A DNA stretch of 64,000 nucleotides from Prorocentrum cordatum (lineage: Eukaryota; Sar; Dinophyceae; Prorocentrales; Prorocentraceae): positions 538,946 through 602,945 of the forward strand of contig CAUYUJ010017893.1 of assembly GCA_963575745.1 (NCBI GenBank), read 5' to 3'. Positions 21,232 through 31,060 of the stretch are shown here, piece after piece. The position numbers and the translations under genes were made by a program. Within the stretch, counting starts at the first letter, position 1, and every line of letters begins with the position of its first letter. The notes beneath the pieces are model-generated. The model saw only the letters and a list, made by a program, of their open reading frames with translations, was not told the origin of the DNA and searched no databases.

Positions 21232-21785
21232 CGCCTCGGACGTCCCTTCCCCGTGCCCATGGTCGACGTCGTGCGCTCCATCTTTCGCAGGAGGGTCCAA
21301 GGTACTCCTCGAGGGCCCTCGCCGAGGCAAGACAAACACGTGCACACGTCCGAGCGACGCCGAGATCCAGCAGAGGTCTTGCTTCGAGCGGTCCCGGACC
21401 ACAAAGCGCGGGGCGGGATGCCCAGGGAGCATCGGCACACTCAAACAAAAAAACAATGCATACACTTCTCGATTTGTGCGTTTCATCCTTGCGCAGGGGC
21501 CGTGCTGCTCTCTGCTGTATCGTTGCAATTCTATCGGATGATCACCGGAGGGGATCCGGGAGCAGCGGCACACTTTGGGCCCTGCGGCCGGGGCATGCAC
21601 TCGTCGCTCGTCAAAGACGCGGGCCGGGATACCCAAAGGTCGCCAGCGCACTTCGGGCCAAGCGACCGTGGCAGACAGGGTGTGCGAGGCGGGTTGGGAG
21701 CTCCGCTCTGTCATTCCAACGGCCCCAGAATGTCAGGCGGGGAAGCACTGGACATTAGAGGGCGATGTACTGTAGAGTCAAGCCC

Positions 21786-21968
21786 AGAGATCCAACGCAT
21801 TAAAACAATCATAACGGAGGCTTTTCGCTATTTTCGGCCTCTCGCGGCCTTCGCTGGGCCACGGGACCGTCAACAAAAACGACTCAGGATGAATAACGGA
21901 TCCTGGAGAATGGGTCGAGACTTCCGGGGACCCCATATTGAAAAAAACACGACACCTGGGAGCGAATT
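21786..21968 (-). repeat. Dispersed repeat family E, minus-strand copy
   Basis: The reverse complement shares TTCATCCTGAGTCGTTTTTG, GACGGTCCCGTGGCCC and GCCGAAAATAGCGAAAAGCC with the copies at 29425 and 55285. Confidence 0.7.
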
Positions 21969-22164
21969 GACCTGCATGGCATTCCCCCCCCACCAGCCAA
22001 CCCACCCTCCGCTACTTTTTCAAGCTGTGCTGGGTTACAAAGGCGTGCAAATGAGACCTGACTTGCGCGACGTCCACACTTCCTTTCGGGCCTCGCCGCG
22101 CAACCCCCCCTTCCGTGCAAGCAAGCTTGCCGAAACCGAGAAAATGCCCCGCCCCAATCTGTGA

Positions 22165-22285
22165 TCGCCGGTTTCTGCCTCCTGTGGCCTCCGGCTGCGC
22201 CCCGGGACCGTCAAACAACCACTCTGGATGAAAAGCTGGTCCCCGAGAAAGGTTGGGGACGTCTGGAGACCTCATGTTTGACGGG
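22165..22285 (-). repeat. Dispersed repeat family E, second minus-strand copy
   Basis: The reverse complement contains GGGGACCAGCTTTTCATCC and GACGGTCCCGGGGCGC. Shorter and more diverged. Confidence 0.55.
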
Positions 22286-22443
22286 GCCCTAGGACACACA
22301 CAAATAAATACACACAACTAAAAGGATTCCCCATATTTTCCCATATGTTCTGAATTTCTGTTTCCCCCCCCACTGCCAATCTTTTAGTTAATCCTTTCTG
22401 GGGAAACGACGATAAATTGTGTCTGTGTGTCTGTCCCCTCCTG
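22286..22443. repeat. Repeat family F, copy 1
   Basis: Shares CACAAATAAAT, GATTCCCCATATTTTCCCAT, TCTGGGGAA and GTCTGTGT...TCCCCTCC blocks, in order, with 26490-26600. Confidence 0.7.
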
Positions 22444-24830
22444 AATTTGTAACCACGAGGCGTTGGATGTCCGAGTCGTCCTCTTCCTCGTCCATCTGCT
22501 GTGGAGGCTGCTGGCGCTGCGGGATCGGTGCGCGGGCACTCACGAACGCAGCACCGCAGCGTCTTCCACCGCACCACGACGGGGCGAGGGAGAACGAAAG
22601 GGCAAGAATGCAAAGCGCAGCCGCAGCAGCAGGCAGCCAAAGCTGCCTACGGCAGGACGCCGCGCTCTCGTCCCGGTTGCCATCTCGCCTGCCTCCCGGA
22701 CCATCCTCGAGGAGCTGCCGGCCAGGGCCGTGCGGCGCTGCCAACCCGCGAACTGATTAGGCCGCCAGCGGCGACAATCCTGGCCTGTCGGGCGGAAGTG
22801 CCCCCAATGCCCAGGACCGCTCCAGACGGTCCCGAGCCTCGCCAGAGGGCTACAGGACTCCCACGCCCCGACCAGGCACCCAGGAGGCCTCTACAGGGTG
22901 CCCTTCTCAAGAGCTGGGGCTGCTCCTCAGGCCCCACGAGGCCTCCGAGAGGCCTCCCACGAGGCTCTGCGAGGGCAGTCGACACCCAACCAGAGGCCGT
23001 TCGAAACTTCTGGACGCGGCCCTCTTTTGGCTTCCGTGGATCTGCCACCATGCCCACTGCACGTCATGGCTCGGAACTTTGATTTTTTTCGGCGTAACGT
23101 ATCACTCTGCGAGATCCCCTGATACAGGTTGGAAGATCTTGGTGCTGTATTTTTGTTCGTGTCCAGAAGGGCGAGAAAAGGTTGCAGAAGCCCAGGATTC
23201 CAGAGCCTTCCCCCGAGACGACCCACGAGATGGCCCGATACCTCCCCGAGACCACGCACAATCGCCTCAAAGCAAGACTCCCAAACTGACGCAAAAAACC
23301 CGCCCAGGCGAGAGCACCACGATGGCGCTCCCCCGAGCCTCCTCGGGGGAGCTCGGTGGCACCACTGCGCCAATGAAGGACCCGATGCCTCCAGCAGGCC
23401 CTCAAGATCAATCAATGAGGCTCCCGAGAGAAGGCTCTAACACGCCCCAAGGAACTGCCGAGATGCAACGTCGCAACGATGCGACATTACGGCCGCGACA
23501 CGCCACGGCATCACAGCGCCAGCTCCTGGACTGCCCTCGGGATGGTCCCACCGAGCCTGCTCGGCATGAACACGCTGCATGGACTCCGAGGGCGCGCTGG
23601 CATACACAGCGGCGGGGCTTGCCGCCGCCAGCTGGAGACGTCTGTGGGCGCCAGGAAACGCAAAGTCAAAAAGCATCGCATGGTCCGAGTCTCATCCCGC
23701 TTCGTCTCTGTTCCCCGTCACGCTCGCCCCGCCACCCTCACGTGCCCCGATCGCCTCCGACTGGTCAAAGCTCCTCTCGGCCGACGACGTGCTGTCACGA
23801 CGGGAGGAGAGACACCGAGCCGTGGGCGACTCGGACTCATACAGTATTCGGCCTGACCTAAGGAACGATCAGTAAGGAACGAAGCCAATTTTTTTCAAAG
23901 TGATTCTAGGAAGTCCGAAGGAACATCAGGGGGACTCGCCGCCAAAAAGGCAGCGGAACGCATTCAAACCAAAGAAACGACCGAGTCCCTCTTGAAACGT
24001 GTTCCTTATTCAAGCCGGACCCTGCAGCATCCAGCTAAAGCGCGGCAGCCAATTGGGCCAGCGACGTGCGCTGGGAACGACGAGTCCAGCGCGCTGGGAT
24101 CCTGACAGGCGCAGAGCCCACTGGCGGAGCTTCGCGGAGCTCGGCTCCGCGAGCGCGCAGTGGCACACGGTCAGCGTCCTGGCCTGTCTTGTCCGCGCGG
24201 GGTCGCAGACTTCCCAAAGCAGCGCCTGCAGGTCGACGTTCCTTGAGCTTGGCGTCCTCGGGTCGTTCCGTGGGTCTGGGGGCGCTTCGCCCGGTAGGCG
24301 GGCGGCCCAGGGCGCCTCGTGGTCGCCCCCGCGCGCTGGGCGCGTCCGTCGGGGTTTCGCCTCGTGGTCGCGTCGTGCGCTGGCCGCTTCCGCCGAGGTC
24401 TCGCCTGGTGGGCGGCGGTGGACGCCCGGTGGGCGCCTCGCGCTGCTTGCGCTGTGCTGTTGTCGCAACTCCGCTTGCACGTCACAGCTCGCACTGCAGA
24501 GCATGCACCGCGCGGTTGAAACATCGCATAACATGCACCATTCCGCGCGCATATTGCACCACACTGCGTGCAGCGCGGACGGCTTGCACCACATCGCGTG
24601 CACCACATGAGTTCACGCACCCAAAATGTAAAGATCCACGGCTTGGGCTCCAAACTTGCAAACGTCTCGGCCGCTCCAAAACACACAACAATACTTCTGA
24701 TGCGTAAATGTTGGAACAGAGCGGCATACGCATAAACATTTGGCGTTTTCCTTTTTCGAATGGTAGCGTGGTAGCCAAGCTCGCCCACCGAGCCCGGATG
24801 ACAGGAGGACCGGGGAATGGCCCAGCCTTG
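22444..24830. other. No gene recognised
   Basis: GC-rich stretch with degenerate short motifs (CGAGGCCTCC-like at 22790-22990, GCACCACATCGCGT-like at 24480-24610). Many overlapping long ORFs exist only because stops are rare. Confidence 0.5.
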
Positions 24831-24839
24831 GCACGTGCT

Positions 24840-25067
24840 GCATACACGTACGACCGATGCCGCCACTCTCCAGACCTCCCGCGCGAATCCCAGCGACTCC
24901 ACGACTTCGAACCGAATCCAATCGCGCCGACGAGGGACGGCAAGTGGCATCGGTAGATTGCAGATTCTCAGTTGAACCCTGCCCCACGCCCCACCATGGG
25001 GCAACTGTTTGCTCACGAACTTGCACTCCAGGCCCTCGACGACCTCCTGCGCGACGGAAAGGAGCAC
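24840..25067 (-). CDS. Candidate exon, unknown
   Basis: The minus strand reads LLSVAQEVVEGLECKFVSKQ, then IRFEVVESLGFAREVWRVAA, with a natural mix of residues unlike the Arg/Pro-rich frames around it. It directly borders MITE copy 2. No domain is recognised. Confidence 0.3.
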
Positions 25068-25110
25068 ATGCCTGCGATAACCTCTTGCGGCAGACGCGCC
25101 TTGATCTTAG

Positions 25111-25239
25111 GTCGAGCGTGTCCTCTTACAGGCGGATTGCGGGCGATGAAAAATGCCCCGAATAATAATCAACAAATCGTCCCCGGATTACTTGTTTGGC
25201 TATGTTTGAACATTCCTCCTGTCGAGGGACAGGCCCGAC
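25111..25239 (+). mobile_element. MITE family A, copy 2 (129 bp)
   Basis: Ends GTCGAGCGTGTCCTCTTACA and GAGGGACAGGCCCGAC. The interior has ATCGTCCCCGGATTACTTGT, the family's conserved internal block. Confidence 0.8.
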
Positions 25240-25769
25240 TTACGCATAGACGCCCCACACCCTCAGGGGCTGACGTTTGCAGCAGGCGACGGACGTGAGA
25301 AAGCTTGCGCCGTGGAAGGGGGGGCGATTGGAAGACGAAGCGGCGCGGATTCTCCCTGCTCGCCGATCGTTACATGCGATGCACCGCGGGCACAATCAAA
25401 CGCAGTGCAACCCCACGCATGGCGCAACATAGCAGGGCGCGCAGTGGCGCGGCCGAGCACCTCGCAGCGCCGCCCTGCGCCGCCCCAGGCCACAACGCGG
25501 AGCGCGGCGTGGGCACAGCTCGACAGGGCACGGCATCGCACCGCATAGCTTTACGCCTCATGGCATTGGACGGGGAGCCCACCGTAGGGGGGCGGCGCGT
25601 GTCTCCCCGCCCACACGAAGGCGAGCGGGGTGGGCGCGCCTCTGGCGACCACCACGCTGAAACACGAGACGCCAGCATTGGACGAGGAGGAGGGAGGAGA
25701 GTGGAGCTTGAAGCACGGCCCAACCTCCAGACCCCTCTGGCGACGGCCGCCACCCCAGCGGGGCCAGAG

Positions 25770-26272
25770 TGAGAGAGAGAGAGAGAGAGCTTGGGCGTCC
25801 CTCGGGTGCACGACGAACTCGCACGTCTTGCCCTTGAACTCGTTGAGCAGGTCCTGGACGATCGGGGAGGGAGGATTCGTTTGCTCTTTCTTCTCCCCCT
25901 CCTCCTCCCCACCCCCTCGTTCCTCATTCTCGTCCTCTTCCTCTCCCGCTCGTAGCTGTGGGTGTGTCCAACTTGTCCAACTCTGCTGCCACGGGCGACT
26001 GGCATGGTATCCCCCAAACACATGCGACTCCTGTTGCCGGGCGGCTGCGAGAGTCCCGCCCAGACATCGGCGACCTCGCCAGGCTCGCTTCCCCTCCTCC
26101 CCCACCCCCTCCCCTTCCCCCATCCTCCATCCTCCTCCTCCTCCCTCCTCCTCCTCCTCCTCCTCCTTCCCCTCCTCCTCTCCTCCTCCCTCTCCTCCTC
26201 CTCCTCCTCCTCCCTCCTCCTCCTCCTCCTCCTCCTCCTCCTCCTCCTCCTCCTCCTCCTCCTCCTCCCCTC
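25770..26272. repeat. (GA)n and (TCC)n microsatellites
   Basis: GA tract at 25770-25790; TCC/CTC tract from about 26125 to 26272 with an almost pure run at 26210-26272. Confidence 0.9.
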
Positions 26273-26489
26273 GGCGAGCAGCTCCTGGACGATGCCCCTC
26301 CTGCCGTTCACGGACACGACCCAGTCGTCCTTCTGTATGGCGCGCTGGCGGCGCGCCCGGGACTCGCAGGCCCTGGCCGCGTTCCACTGGTCGGCCCTCG
26401 GCCGCGCCGTGCCCCACCGCGGCGGGGGGGGAGGGGGCGGCGCGAGGAAGCGGCGGCGACGGGGGGCGAAGGGGTCCAGGCCAGAGTGA

Positions 26490-26600
26490 AGGGGCCATCG
26501 GATACACAAATAAATAGACACAAATAACAGGACTCCCCATATTTTCCCATCTTGTCTGGGGAATCGGCGATTGAGTGCGTCTGTGTCTTATCCCTCCTGA
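26490..26600. repeat. Repeat family F, copy 2
   Basis: Matches 22286-22443 over its two ends and the CCCCATATTTTCCCAT core. The middle is shorter. Confidence 0.7.
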
Positions 26601-26689
26601 CAGAGGGCAAGCGGAGAAGGGACGGCGAGGCGGAGCTTAGGAGGCAACTACTGTTCGGTGGCAACTCGTGGGAGCCTCCCATGCCATCT

Positions 26690-27500
26690 TGTCGGCTCTT
26701 GCGACTCGGCGCTAATCGGCGCTAAATCGATGCGGGTCGACGCAAGATCGACGCTAACCGGCTCCCGACGCGAATCGACGCGAGTCGACGCTAGAGACGG
26801 AATTGCGAAGGTGTACAAGGCTCCTATAATTTGCTACCGAACGAGCAAAGGAGGAACGACGAGGCGGAGGTTAGACTACTGGGATGTCTTCGTCGGAAAG
26901 ATCAGGGAATATTAAACCCCATTGGGGGGCTGTTAACCCGGAATCGGCCGCAAATTAAACTGGATTGAAAACATATTGAACGGGACCAAACCGGATTAAG
27001 CGGGATTCCGCGGGATTAGACTGGATTTCGGACCAGGCCAAAGTCAGAGTTTGACCTCCCACGAATTGCATGCGAAACGGACGGGGAGAAGGAGAGGGGC
27101 GAGGAGAGGCAGGGAGGGGAGAGGACGCGAGAGCTTAGGAGGCAAGTCCTAGTGGAGGTTCTCGTAAGAACGATGGCGGGCTATTAAGTAAGACGAGAAG
27201 CCAGGGCGGGGATCTACTCGGGTGAGCGTAAATCGAGAATCTCTGAGATCCAGCGGCTCTGGAGGATGTCTCGGACGCCGCGGCCTTCTCGGAACGTTCT
27301 GGAACGCTCTGAGAGCGTTCTAGAACGCTCTGGAACGGATTTATCCTCGTCCTAGCTTATGGAGCCACTCAGCCGGATTAGGCCGGACTTAGCGGGGGAC
27401 TAACCTGAATTAAGCAAAAATATGCGGGAGTGGGCGGGATTCAGCCGGGAAGTAAGCTAAATCGAGCTGGACTAAGCGGCATCAGAGGCTTGAGCGGGAT
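26690..27500. repeat. Degenerate short tandem motifs (TCGACGC-, GGATTA- and GAACG-type)
   Basis: ATCGACGC-like units at 26690-26800, GGATTAAGCGGGATT-like units at 26930-27030 and 27360-27510, and GAACGCTCTG units at 27285-27340. No ORF of interest. Confidence 0.7.
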
Positions 27501-27585
27501 TATGCCATATCGGACCACTTTTCGATCACGGGTATACCAGCGCGGATGCTGCATTTGGCCTCTCTGCAACTGCATCCCAAGACCT
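27440..27585 (+). repeat. Repeat family G, copy 1
   Basis: The stretch ending TATACCAGCGCGGATGCTG then TGCATCC resembles 58770-58912 (TATGCCAGTGCCGATGCTG ... TTGCATCC), including the preceding GATTATGCC block. Confidence 0.55.
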
Positions 27586-27711
27586 GCGACAGGCGGAAGC
27601 AATCAGTGGACACTCCCCCGCTCCCACGGACTCAAAGCCGGCACGCACGGGGGAGACTGCGGTCGAGATGCCACTCATCAGACCCACCGCCAACTTTGAG
27701 CCTTGGGGGGA

Positions 27712-27867
27712 GTCGGGCCGGCCTACTACAGGGGGATTTGGGACGAACGTTCTGTTGTTATGTATAGCGAACACACATACAACGCTCCAACATAGTTTAA
27801 ACCAATCGTCCCCAGAATACTGTTTGACTGCGTTCGAACATTCCTCCTGTAGAGGGGCACGCCCGAC
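27712..27867 (+). mobile_element. MITE family A, copy 3 (156 bp)
   Basis: Ends GTCGGGCCGGCCTACTACAG and GAGGGGCACGCCCGAC. Internal block AATCGTCCCCAGAATACTGT then TTGACTGCGTTCGAA. Confidence 0.8.
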
Positions 27868-28089
27868 TTGGGTAAGCACTGGGGGGGGGGGGGACGCGTC
27901 GACCGATGACCTGTGGCAGGCGTGTGCGCTACGTCGCCCCCAGGCATGCCGCGAGGGGGAGGCCCGACGGCGGGGGGCGAGGGCCGGGCTGCACGCGTCC
28001 AGCACACAGGCCGTGCCCGGCTCTCGGCGCCTCCCCAGGCGCGGGGCCCCCTCTGGGGGCTCACTGCGCACCCGCGTCACTGCACTCAT

Positions 28090-28275
28090 GTCGGGCGTGT
28101 CCCCCTACAAGGGGATTTTCGACGAAAAATAAAAATACCCCCAAAAAATTATCAAACAATCATCCAACAAATAGTCTGGGGACTATTTTTGGGATATGTT
28201 TTGACCCTTTTGGGGCATTTCTAGGGTATTCTAAATTTTTCGTCGACAATCCCCCTGTAGGGGGACAGGCCCGAC
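28090..28275 (+). mobile_element. MITE family A, copy 4 (186 bp)
   Basis: The cleanest copy: GTCGGGCGTGTCCCCCTACA at the left and GGGGGACAGGCCCGAC at the right. The arms extend inward as GGGGATTTTCGACGAAAAAT against ATTTTTCGTCGACAATCCCC. Flanked by AT on both sides. Confidence 0.85.
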
Positions 28276-28339
28276 ATAACACTGCACACCCGGGTCGGTC
28301 AGTCTTGGCGAGATCCTGCAGGATCCTGAACCCCAGCCC

Positions 28340-28970
28340 GGGCCAATGTGCGGGAGGCCCAGGAGAGGGAGGGCAGGATATGGGGGGGAGGGCAGGACAG
28401 GAGGGGGGAGAACAGAAGGGGGGGAGGACATGGAAGGGGGAGAGGAGAGGAGAGGAGGGGGCGGGAAAGTCCAGGGGCGGGGAGGCGGCTTTGGCTTGCC
28501 GCAGGAGCCTGCAAGCGATCATAAGGTGCTCTGGCGGACCCCCATCTGCAGGGACCCCCGCCTTCTTGAGCCCCGAGCCCTGCGGTATATCGGCTCTGGC
28601 CGGTGTGCGGCCCACGCCCGCCAGGTCCACGCGCCGCGTCTCCCCCGACCCCAGGGATCGGCCAGAGGGTCGGGGAGTGCAGGCTCGAGCTGGGAGCCCC
28701 AGAAGAGGGGCACGGGGGCGGCGGGGCTGGGAGCAGGTGGCGGGGGCACGGGGGGGGGGAGGGGGGGATAGGGAGGGAGGGCGGGGAAGCAGGGAGGTTC
28801 AGGGGAGGAGAGGAGGGAGGGTAGGATAGGAAGGGGAGGGCAGGACAGGAGGGAGGAGGGGGCGGGACAGGAGGAAGGGGGACGGGGAGGGGAGGGGGGG
28901 GAGGGGGAAAGTCCAGGGGCGGAGGAGGAGCGGGGAGGCGGCGCAGCGGGAAGGAGGGCGCGAGGGAGAG
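28340..28970. repeat. G-rich low-complexity region
   Basis: GGGAGGG-type repeats around a less repetitive middle. Potential G-quadruplex DNA; no gene seen. Confidence 0.7.
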
Positions 28971-29263
28971 GGGCGGAGAGTCCGAGGCGACCCCTGTGAT
29001 GCTAGAGCTGCTCGCTCGCATGCTGGGCATGGGGCGGGCCGACCCCCAGGACCCAGTCTCGTATTCGGCGTCTCGACGTCGGGCGGAGGGGGGGGGTTGG
29101 CTCCGGATCTCTTAAGGCGCGAGCAACAGCCATGGAAGGACCTGAGGAGCATCGTGCCCCGTCCGACCCCAACCTGTTCTTTACATTCCACGTCTAAACT
29201 CATTCTGGGGACCTTCCAGGAGACACTCGCTCCACTCGTGCGTCGAAGCTGCGTCGTGAGTCC

Positions 29264-29362
29264 GTCGACTTGAGCCGACCTTGAGTCCAACCTGAGTCGA
29301 ACCTGAGTCGAGCTTGAGTCCAGCTTGAGTCGAACCTGAGTCGAACTTGAATCGACCTAGAA
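29264..29362. repeat. 11-12-bp tandem repeat (TTGAGTCGAACC)
   Basis: About eight degenerate units alternating TTGAGTCCAGC, CTGAGTCGAAC and similar. Confidence 0.85.
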
Positions 29363-29424
29363 TCAAACAGGCCCGTTAGGTGGGCCTCAAGAAGGTCCCC
29401 TAAACGAGCATCTAACCCAAACCA

Positions 29425-29593
29425 CCGACGTCGTGATTTTTTCGTGACGCGACCCCCAGAGGTCCGGACCCTTTCCCCGGGACCGGCTTTTCATCCTGAA
29501 TCGTTTTTCGACGGCCCCGAGGCCCGGTAAAAGCCCCCCGGAGGTCGAAAATAGCGAAAAGCCTGCCGTCGTGATTTTTCCACGATTCGAGGA
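29425..29593 (+). repeat. Dispersed repeat family E, plus-strand copy
   Basis: Blocks GACGCGACCCCCAGAGGTCC, CCCCGGGACCGGCTTTTCAT, GAGGCCCGGTAAAAGCC and CTGCCGTCGTGATTTTT, in the same order as at 55285-55447. Confidence 0.8.
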
Positions 29594-29799
29594 AGTGTGG
29601 GAAGTAGGGGTTCTTCGAAGACGACGAGGCGCATCTGGGGCCCGAGCAGCCCCAGCTCCCGGACGGCCCGGATCTGCGCGGCCCTCCGGGCGGTGCCTGC
29701 CCCTCTGCCCCAGCTCTCCCGCCGCGCTCGCCGGCGAGGGCACGCAGAGTACGCACGCATGCCGATTCGTGTTCTGCGCCTGTGCGAAAATACGCACAC

Positions 29800-29879
29800 A
29801 TATATACATGTTCGCACACACACATATGTATACATATATACATATACATATATGTATATACATCGGTGTATTTATATAT

Positions 29880-29912
<33 letters not shown>
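29800..29912. repeat. (CATATA)n / (TA)n microsatellite
   Basis: CACATATA and TATACATA units ending in a pure AT run at about 29880-29911. Confidence 0.95.
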
Positions 29913-29914
<2 letters not shown>

Positions 29915-30350
29915 GCGTTTCGGAGGCCCTGCGCCCAAACACGTTTTCACCTCTTGGGGGCACACCTGTCACCTCCGCCGCCTTCCGCCGAGCTTCCTTT
30001 TACCAGCGCAACACCCTAGAATAATCGATCGGATGTCCAGCGTCGGGCCCGTCCGAAAACCAACCGTAAACACGGCGCAACCTCGAGAAAGCGCAGAGCG
30101 CAGAGCGACGAGGCAGAGGGCCAGAGGAGCGAGCACGCACGCGGGACCTATGGCCCCGCGCTCGAACACCCCCTCCTCTGCGGGGATGGCACAACGAGAG
30201 CGGCCGCCTGAACCCCCTCTAGTGTAAAGGCGGGCCCTCATCAAAGAAAACAATTGAGCTAGCCTCCCTCGGGGCCTGGCCCAAGAACTTCGAAGTAGTT
30301 TCGCAGGTCTACTGTAGAAGACTAGGATCTGCCGAGGCCTGCGCGGGGCC

Positions 30351-31024
30351 TCACTTCTTTATCGGGCGCTTCAGCAATCCGTTGGACCTGTCCCCGCCTC
30401 CCTTGAATATCAACTTCTCGAGCTCATACCACTGCCCCCCGTTGGCTTTGAGCACACGCAGCGCTGCCATCACCGTGGGGTGCGACATAGCGGCGAATAT
30501 CCACTTGGTTTCCTCTCCCTCCTCTCCGTCGATCGCCGTTGGGGCTCTCACGTCGAAGCACCTCGTCGCTTTGATCCTCGGCCCGGGACCCTTGGGGCAC
30601 TTCCCGAACTCCGCCAGCATCATCAGCTCCGAGGCCGATTCCTGAGGGTTGGTGCCCTTGGCAGCCGCGGCCACCACTATCACCACCTCCTCGGGCCTGG
30701 TCACCACGGCTTCGCTCAATCTGAACAGCAGCATGCAGAGGTAGTCGTCGAGCTTCTTGCCGAGCAGGTCGGCAGCCACGACCTTGCCCCTGGCCTCTTT
30801 CCCGACTTTCTGGTAGTAGGCCGTGCTCGACTCCAGCGCCACCTGCGTCTGGGGGCAGACTCGGAGCCCCGAACAACCACGTTCTGATCTCGCGCCGTCC
30901 CTCGAAAGTTGTCTCCGTGCAGCAGCAGTAGTTTGGTCATCTGTCGGTCCTTCTTCAAGGTGCCCGCTACCTCGGCGCCCTCGGCGCTCAGGTCGATGCC
31001 CATCGACCCCTGCCTCGCCCGCAT
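30351..31024 (-). pseudogene. Unknown protein gene with one frameshift
   Basis: ATG at 31024 (MRARQGSMGIDLSAEGAEVA). The frame is protein-like down to about 30865, where the signal moves to a second frame at a run of five C (TCTGCCCCCAG). It continues with VALESSTAYYQKVGKEARGK, a helical segment KKLDDYLCMLLFRLSEAVVT, and WIFAAMSHPTVMAALRVLKA, ending KRPIKK before the stop at 30351. About 224 residues in all, single exon, mixed alpha/beta character. I do not recognise a family. It starts 37 bp beyond the 3' end of the LINE on the same strand. It could be a nearby host gene, a retrocopy or material carried by the LINE. Confidence 0.5.
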
Positions 31025-31060
31025 CTCGCTTCACGGGTAGCTCGGCCGCGGGAGCGAACA

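Noticed and set aside
20039-21448. 469-codon minus-strand ORF across the N run
   Set aside because: It is bridged by translated N and microsatellite. Only the Cys/His-rich stretch near 21040-21231, in another frame, looks protein-like.
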